DNA of 64,000 nt from contig JAHRBC010000001.1 of assembly GCA_022702545.1 (NCBI GenBank), positions 4,030,001-4,094,000 of the forward strand, written 5' to 3'. Position numbers and translations under genes: made by a program. The notes under the pieces were generated by a model. It was not told the origin of the DNA and ran no database searches. It saw only the letters and a program-made list of their open reading frames with translations. The DNA is from Phycomyces nitens. Lineage: Eukaryota; Mucoromycota; Mucoromycetes; Mucorales; Phycomycetaceae. Below are positions 61,501 to 64,000 of the stretch, piece after piece. Each line of letters begins with the position of its first letter. The stretch's first letter is position 1.

Positions 61501-61752
61501 CTCAGACCAGTTGAGCAAGTTGACGTCTGCCTCCCTGGTTTTGCGCCAAACACGTTCGACAGCATCTTGCCAGTGCACAGGATTCTCTTGGAAGTGGCTA
61601 CGGCCAAATTAAAAATTGAAAACAACGCAAGGATGCTGGTCATTCCACTGCCAAAAAATATATGCATAAATACAAATAAAACTTTTCTCTCTCTCTCTCT
61701 CTCTTTTAAAGAAACAAAAAACAAAACAAAGCCAAGTAAAATATACATATAG
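58582..61752 (+). CDS. Tnp2-type CACTA-like transposase (A6), one or two frame slips
   Basis: Exon 1 (58582 to about 58729) has the finger EACYCTKCNGNAQGY...RHNKRARID. A tiny exon (about 58792-58828) and an acidic exon (about 58889-59098) follow, the latter ending at GCGAGT, so its intron would need a GC donor. The large exon starts near 59167. Core motifs: LNIDWFQPFDGVTYSCGAIY, VACDIPAARKTSGFTAHNST, DPMHNLFLGMAKRM and LHLHLRDTVRDFGPVYGYW. The frame slips at the CCCC run 60928-60931; one more C would continue into LQSTIEKLTSLS as in A5. The end reads VIPLPKNICIN and extends about 25 residues beyond siblings that stop after VIPLPKK plus a few residues, hinting at another slip near 61655. Confidence 0.88.
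61684..61707 (+). repeat. (CT)n microsatellite
   Basis: A simple TCTCTC tract lies at the 3' end of the A6 transposase gene, in the extended part of its open frame. Confidence 0.9.
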
Positions 61753-61806
61753 TCCAAATAGCGCATATGTGAAACAGGGTGAAAATTAAGAGAAAAAGAA
61801 AACGTT

Positions 61807-62993
61807 TTATTGTCTCAGTGACCATTGAGGAAGGGAGGAAGAAAGCCCCTCAGGGACTGCTAAATCCGCAACGCGGCCAAATACTCTTGGGAGCATTTGG
61901 CGCACGTTGACACCCAAGCCAAGGAGCGAGTACGAGTCCAACAACTCAATCAACTGATTGAACTAATATACATTCATTAGAATATTATTTTATGATTCAA
62001 AAGCAATAAAAAAATTTATTTAAATAATATGTTACCTCATCGCTCCTCCAGCCTGGGCGTACTGTGCGGATCATCCGCCAGCCAGGAACTCCAGGAAACT
62101 CATCCTCAGACTCACCCTCAGACATTGCTGCCTTTTGGATGAGTGCTGAGCAATCATTGCCTATCGCATTGTCAATGGCATCCTTGTTGGAGAGGTATGC
62201 CATTCGACGGCGATGGAAATGCTAATCAAACATATGTTTAATATTGTTTTTCAATCTCAAGTCTTTTAGATGCTATACTATTACATACATCAGCTTCCCG
62301 GCCGGCTTTTCTGGCACGAGCATTTGTGGCTACCCGTGCCTCAGGAGACGCCCTCTCCTGGCGACGCCTTCCGCAAAAGTTCCGGTAGACACTGTCCCGA
62401 AGATCCCTTTGGCGCAAGCCAGTGTTGATGAACGTTGGGCCCAGGTAGGCAAGGAGTTCAAGAACCAACTCCTTGTTGGGAGATTCATTGAAATGAACCT
62501 CCGTTCTCCACCTGGGCCTGTTGTTGTTGGCTTGCACCATAGCCAGGTTGTTTGACCTGAAATTGGGCCTCCACAGATAGTCTCGTATATGTCGCTATTA
62601 AATTTTTATAAGCCAATGAATTGGTAAGCTATTGAGAATATTAATACTTACAAACGCTTCTGTGGCGGCACCAGGGTTATACTCCACCACAGCCGGGATG
62701 ATGGGAGCTGGGCCAGTGGCAGGGATGGCAACAGGACCAGGAGCAGGGCCAACAATGGTGAATAGCTCCTCACCAAAGGCAGAAGCAAGCTTGGCGGCAG
62801 GAACTGCACTGTTGTTGGCAGCCACCAACTCAGCCAAACTGTCAATAGCCTCGACAGTACTGGCGTTGCCTTCGATGCTGGTGCCAATGCGAGAATCTAC
62901 CCTGACAAGGATGTTTTGAATATCCCGCAAGGTCTCCAACAATTGGAGTTGCTCATCGGTTGAGCGAGAAGTGGGAGTGGATCTTGGTGCCAT
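61807..62993 (-). CDS. CACTA-like element gene 2 (A6), accessory protein of unknown function
   Basis: Exons 62993-62652 (114 codons), 62594-62289 (102 codons), 62221-62036 (62 codons) and 61962-61807 encode 329 aa with phase-0 introns throughout. Exon 1 has a helical QLQLLETLRDIQNILVRVDS and an Ala/Pro-rich C-terminal half. Exon 2 has NNNRPRWRTEVHFNESPNKE and a basic NARARKAGREAD end. Exon 3 has AAMSEGESEDE and VRPGWRSDE. Exon 4 ends SLPQWSLRQ, close to the A2 ending SLSQWVLRHGL. The stop codon is about 55 bp from that of the transposase gene. The frame is intact. Confidence 0.88.
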
Positions 62994-63454
62994 GGTCTAT
63001 AGAATATCATATGTTTTCAAAATTAGCTTTATATTCTCTTTATAAATTATAGACTCTACTCTTTACATACAAAATACTTGGTTTGCGAGTGCAGGAGGGT
63101 CGATTCAATTGTAAATAGATGGTCTTTATATACACAGATGAGTTTAATAAACAGATTCCTAATTACCCTTTGTATACACTGTATAAATTAATAAAAAAAT
63201 AATTTTGGATCTCTGCTTGAAATTAAATATCATTTCTTTCTTTCTTTTTGTTCTATCTTCTTATCTCTGTTGTTTTATCTCTACGTGGGTTTCTGATAAG
63301 ACATTCTTTATACTAACAAATTAATGGCTTCTTTATAAATGTATACTCATCCCAATACATTCTCTCTACATTGCCCATCTAGACTAATCATGGTCAGTTA
63401 CATGTGCTGGTGCCATCTTGCAAGTTATTCTGATTGTTTCTTTCTATCCTGTAG

Positions 63455-64000
63455 ACCTCTTCTACTTGTACAGCCTATTATATGGTGCCATCATCAGTGC
63501 CAGGGTAAATAAAATCTTTTCGTGTCAAATTTCTTTTTTTCTCAACGTTTGTTATTCTACAATAGGCCGCCGCCATCACTGTCTACCCCATCTGCCTCCT
63601 TCATCATCTATGACTGGTTATCATAATGGTAATGCCGTTTCTTGGTCTTTGTGCTTTTCCCTAATATTATTCTGGCTATTTACTAATACTTTTCTATATT
63701 CTTAAAAAGTTATTGTTGGCCGCCATATACCATCCCTCTACTATAATCGCCAACTCTGTTTTTGGTATGTAAATCGATTTTTCTATCACTCAATTCACCC
63801 ATATTAATTTATTTTATCCCATCTCTAGTCAATCTAATCATACAAGATGCCATGCCGCACAACTCAGCCCCTCTTTGCCCATTCTTATCCAATCCTTGCA
63901 ATGTAAGTATAATATCCCTTGCATCTTGAATAGCACCCGCACTTTTGAATATATGTCACTAATATAACTTTTATTATATCAGAATACTACTGCAACCACC
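63455..64000 (+). ncRNA. Candidate spliced tail transcript of A6 (partial)
   Basis: Predicted exons are 63455-63504, 63566-63628 (63 nt), 63710-63764 (55 nt), 63829-63902 (74 nt) and one starting at 63983. All introns have GT and AG ends (donors GTAAAT, GTAATG, GTATGT, GTAAGT). The sequence is the closest relative of the A5 tail (48590-48050 reversed). The frame shared with A5 is broken in A6 by a TGA at about 63609 where A5 has CGA. The unit is divergent from gene 2, whose ATG is about 460 bp upstream. Confidence 0.5.

Larger units (their letters stand above)
58340..64000 (+). mobile_element. Element A6, CACTA-like, right end out of window
   Basis: The left terminus CACTGGGAAAACGGTCCTG at 58340 is identical but for one base to that of A7. 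It carries transposase gene 1 (58582-61752, plus), convergent gene 2 (62993-61807, minus) and the tail unit, whose last visible exon starts at 63983. Its end and the right-hand target duplication lie beyond 64000. Confidence 0.9.

Noticed and set aside
1..64000. tRNA, rRNA or host operon-like clusters
   Set aside because: No tRNA cloverleaf or rRNA segment was recognised, and all gene pairs belong to mobile elements.

Overview
The window reads as a transposon graveyard from a fungal genome. It is AT-rich, has short GT-AG introns, and contains no recognisable host gene. Its dominant gene is a Tnp2-type (CACTA/Plavaka-like, CMC superfamily) transposase of the form seen in fungi. The base composition, intron style and families present fit a Mucoromycota fungus, perhaps Phycomyces-like; that placement is inference.

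The sequence is a set of elements nested inside one another, mostly delimitable to the base by CACT(A/G)..(T/C)AGTG termini and 3-bp target duplications. Left block: a decayed PIF1-like helicase fragment (53-1578) and a Ty3-type gag-pol (2348-5461) cut by element B1 (from 5462). B1 is cut by A1 (6502-12667, duplication AGA) and by A2 (from 13205). A2 is cut by B2 (15901-19236, duplication CC) inside its transposase gene and by A3 (21675-29445, duplication TCA). A3 holds a 5'-truncated LINE (25394-26208). Middle: the A2 block ends at 30633-30676 against an inverted element fragment (A7, to 31341) and an orphan element tail (31342-32819). Right block: A4 (about 32820 to beyond the window) is cut by C (34387-46040, TGG), by A5 (47453-55612, TTA) and by E (from 58108). 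C is cut by D (36640-43715, AAT). A5 is cut by a Tc1/mariner (48596-49935, TA). E is cut by A6 (58340 to beyond 64000).

Each A-type element (A1-A6 and D) has the same plan. Gene 1 is a four-exon transposase: a Cys-x-Cys-x2-Cys...His finger exon, acidic exons, then one large Tnp2 exon. Gene 2 is convergent, has four exons with phase-0 introns, and encodes a 314-353 aa basic protein that I do not recognise. In at least three elements a third spliced transcription unit follows, divergent from gene 2 and running to the far terminus. C and B form a second lineage with CACTACGG ends, another transposase subfamily and, in C, a different small gene. Taking the exon lengths I measured, several transposase genes are uninterrupted once the nested insertion and one duplication copy are set aside (A2 970 aa, C 880 aa), and two are intact as they stand (A3 925 aa, D 982 aa).

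The most notable signals are the conserved three-unit architecture with an invariant 306-nt exon in gene 2, the extra spliced unit with a 74-nt exon, the base-perfect nesting, C-to-T type stop codons in older copies, and six frame breaks that are all one-base contractions of homopolymers.
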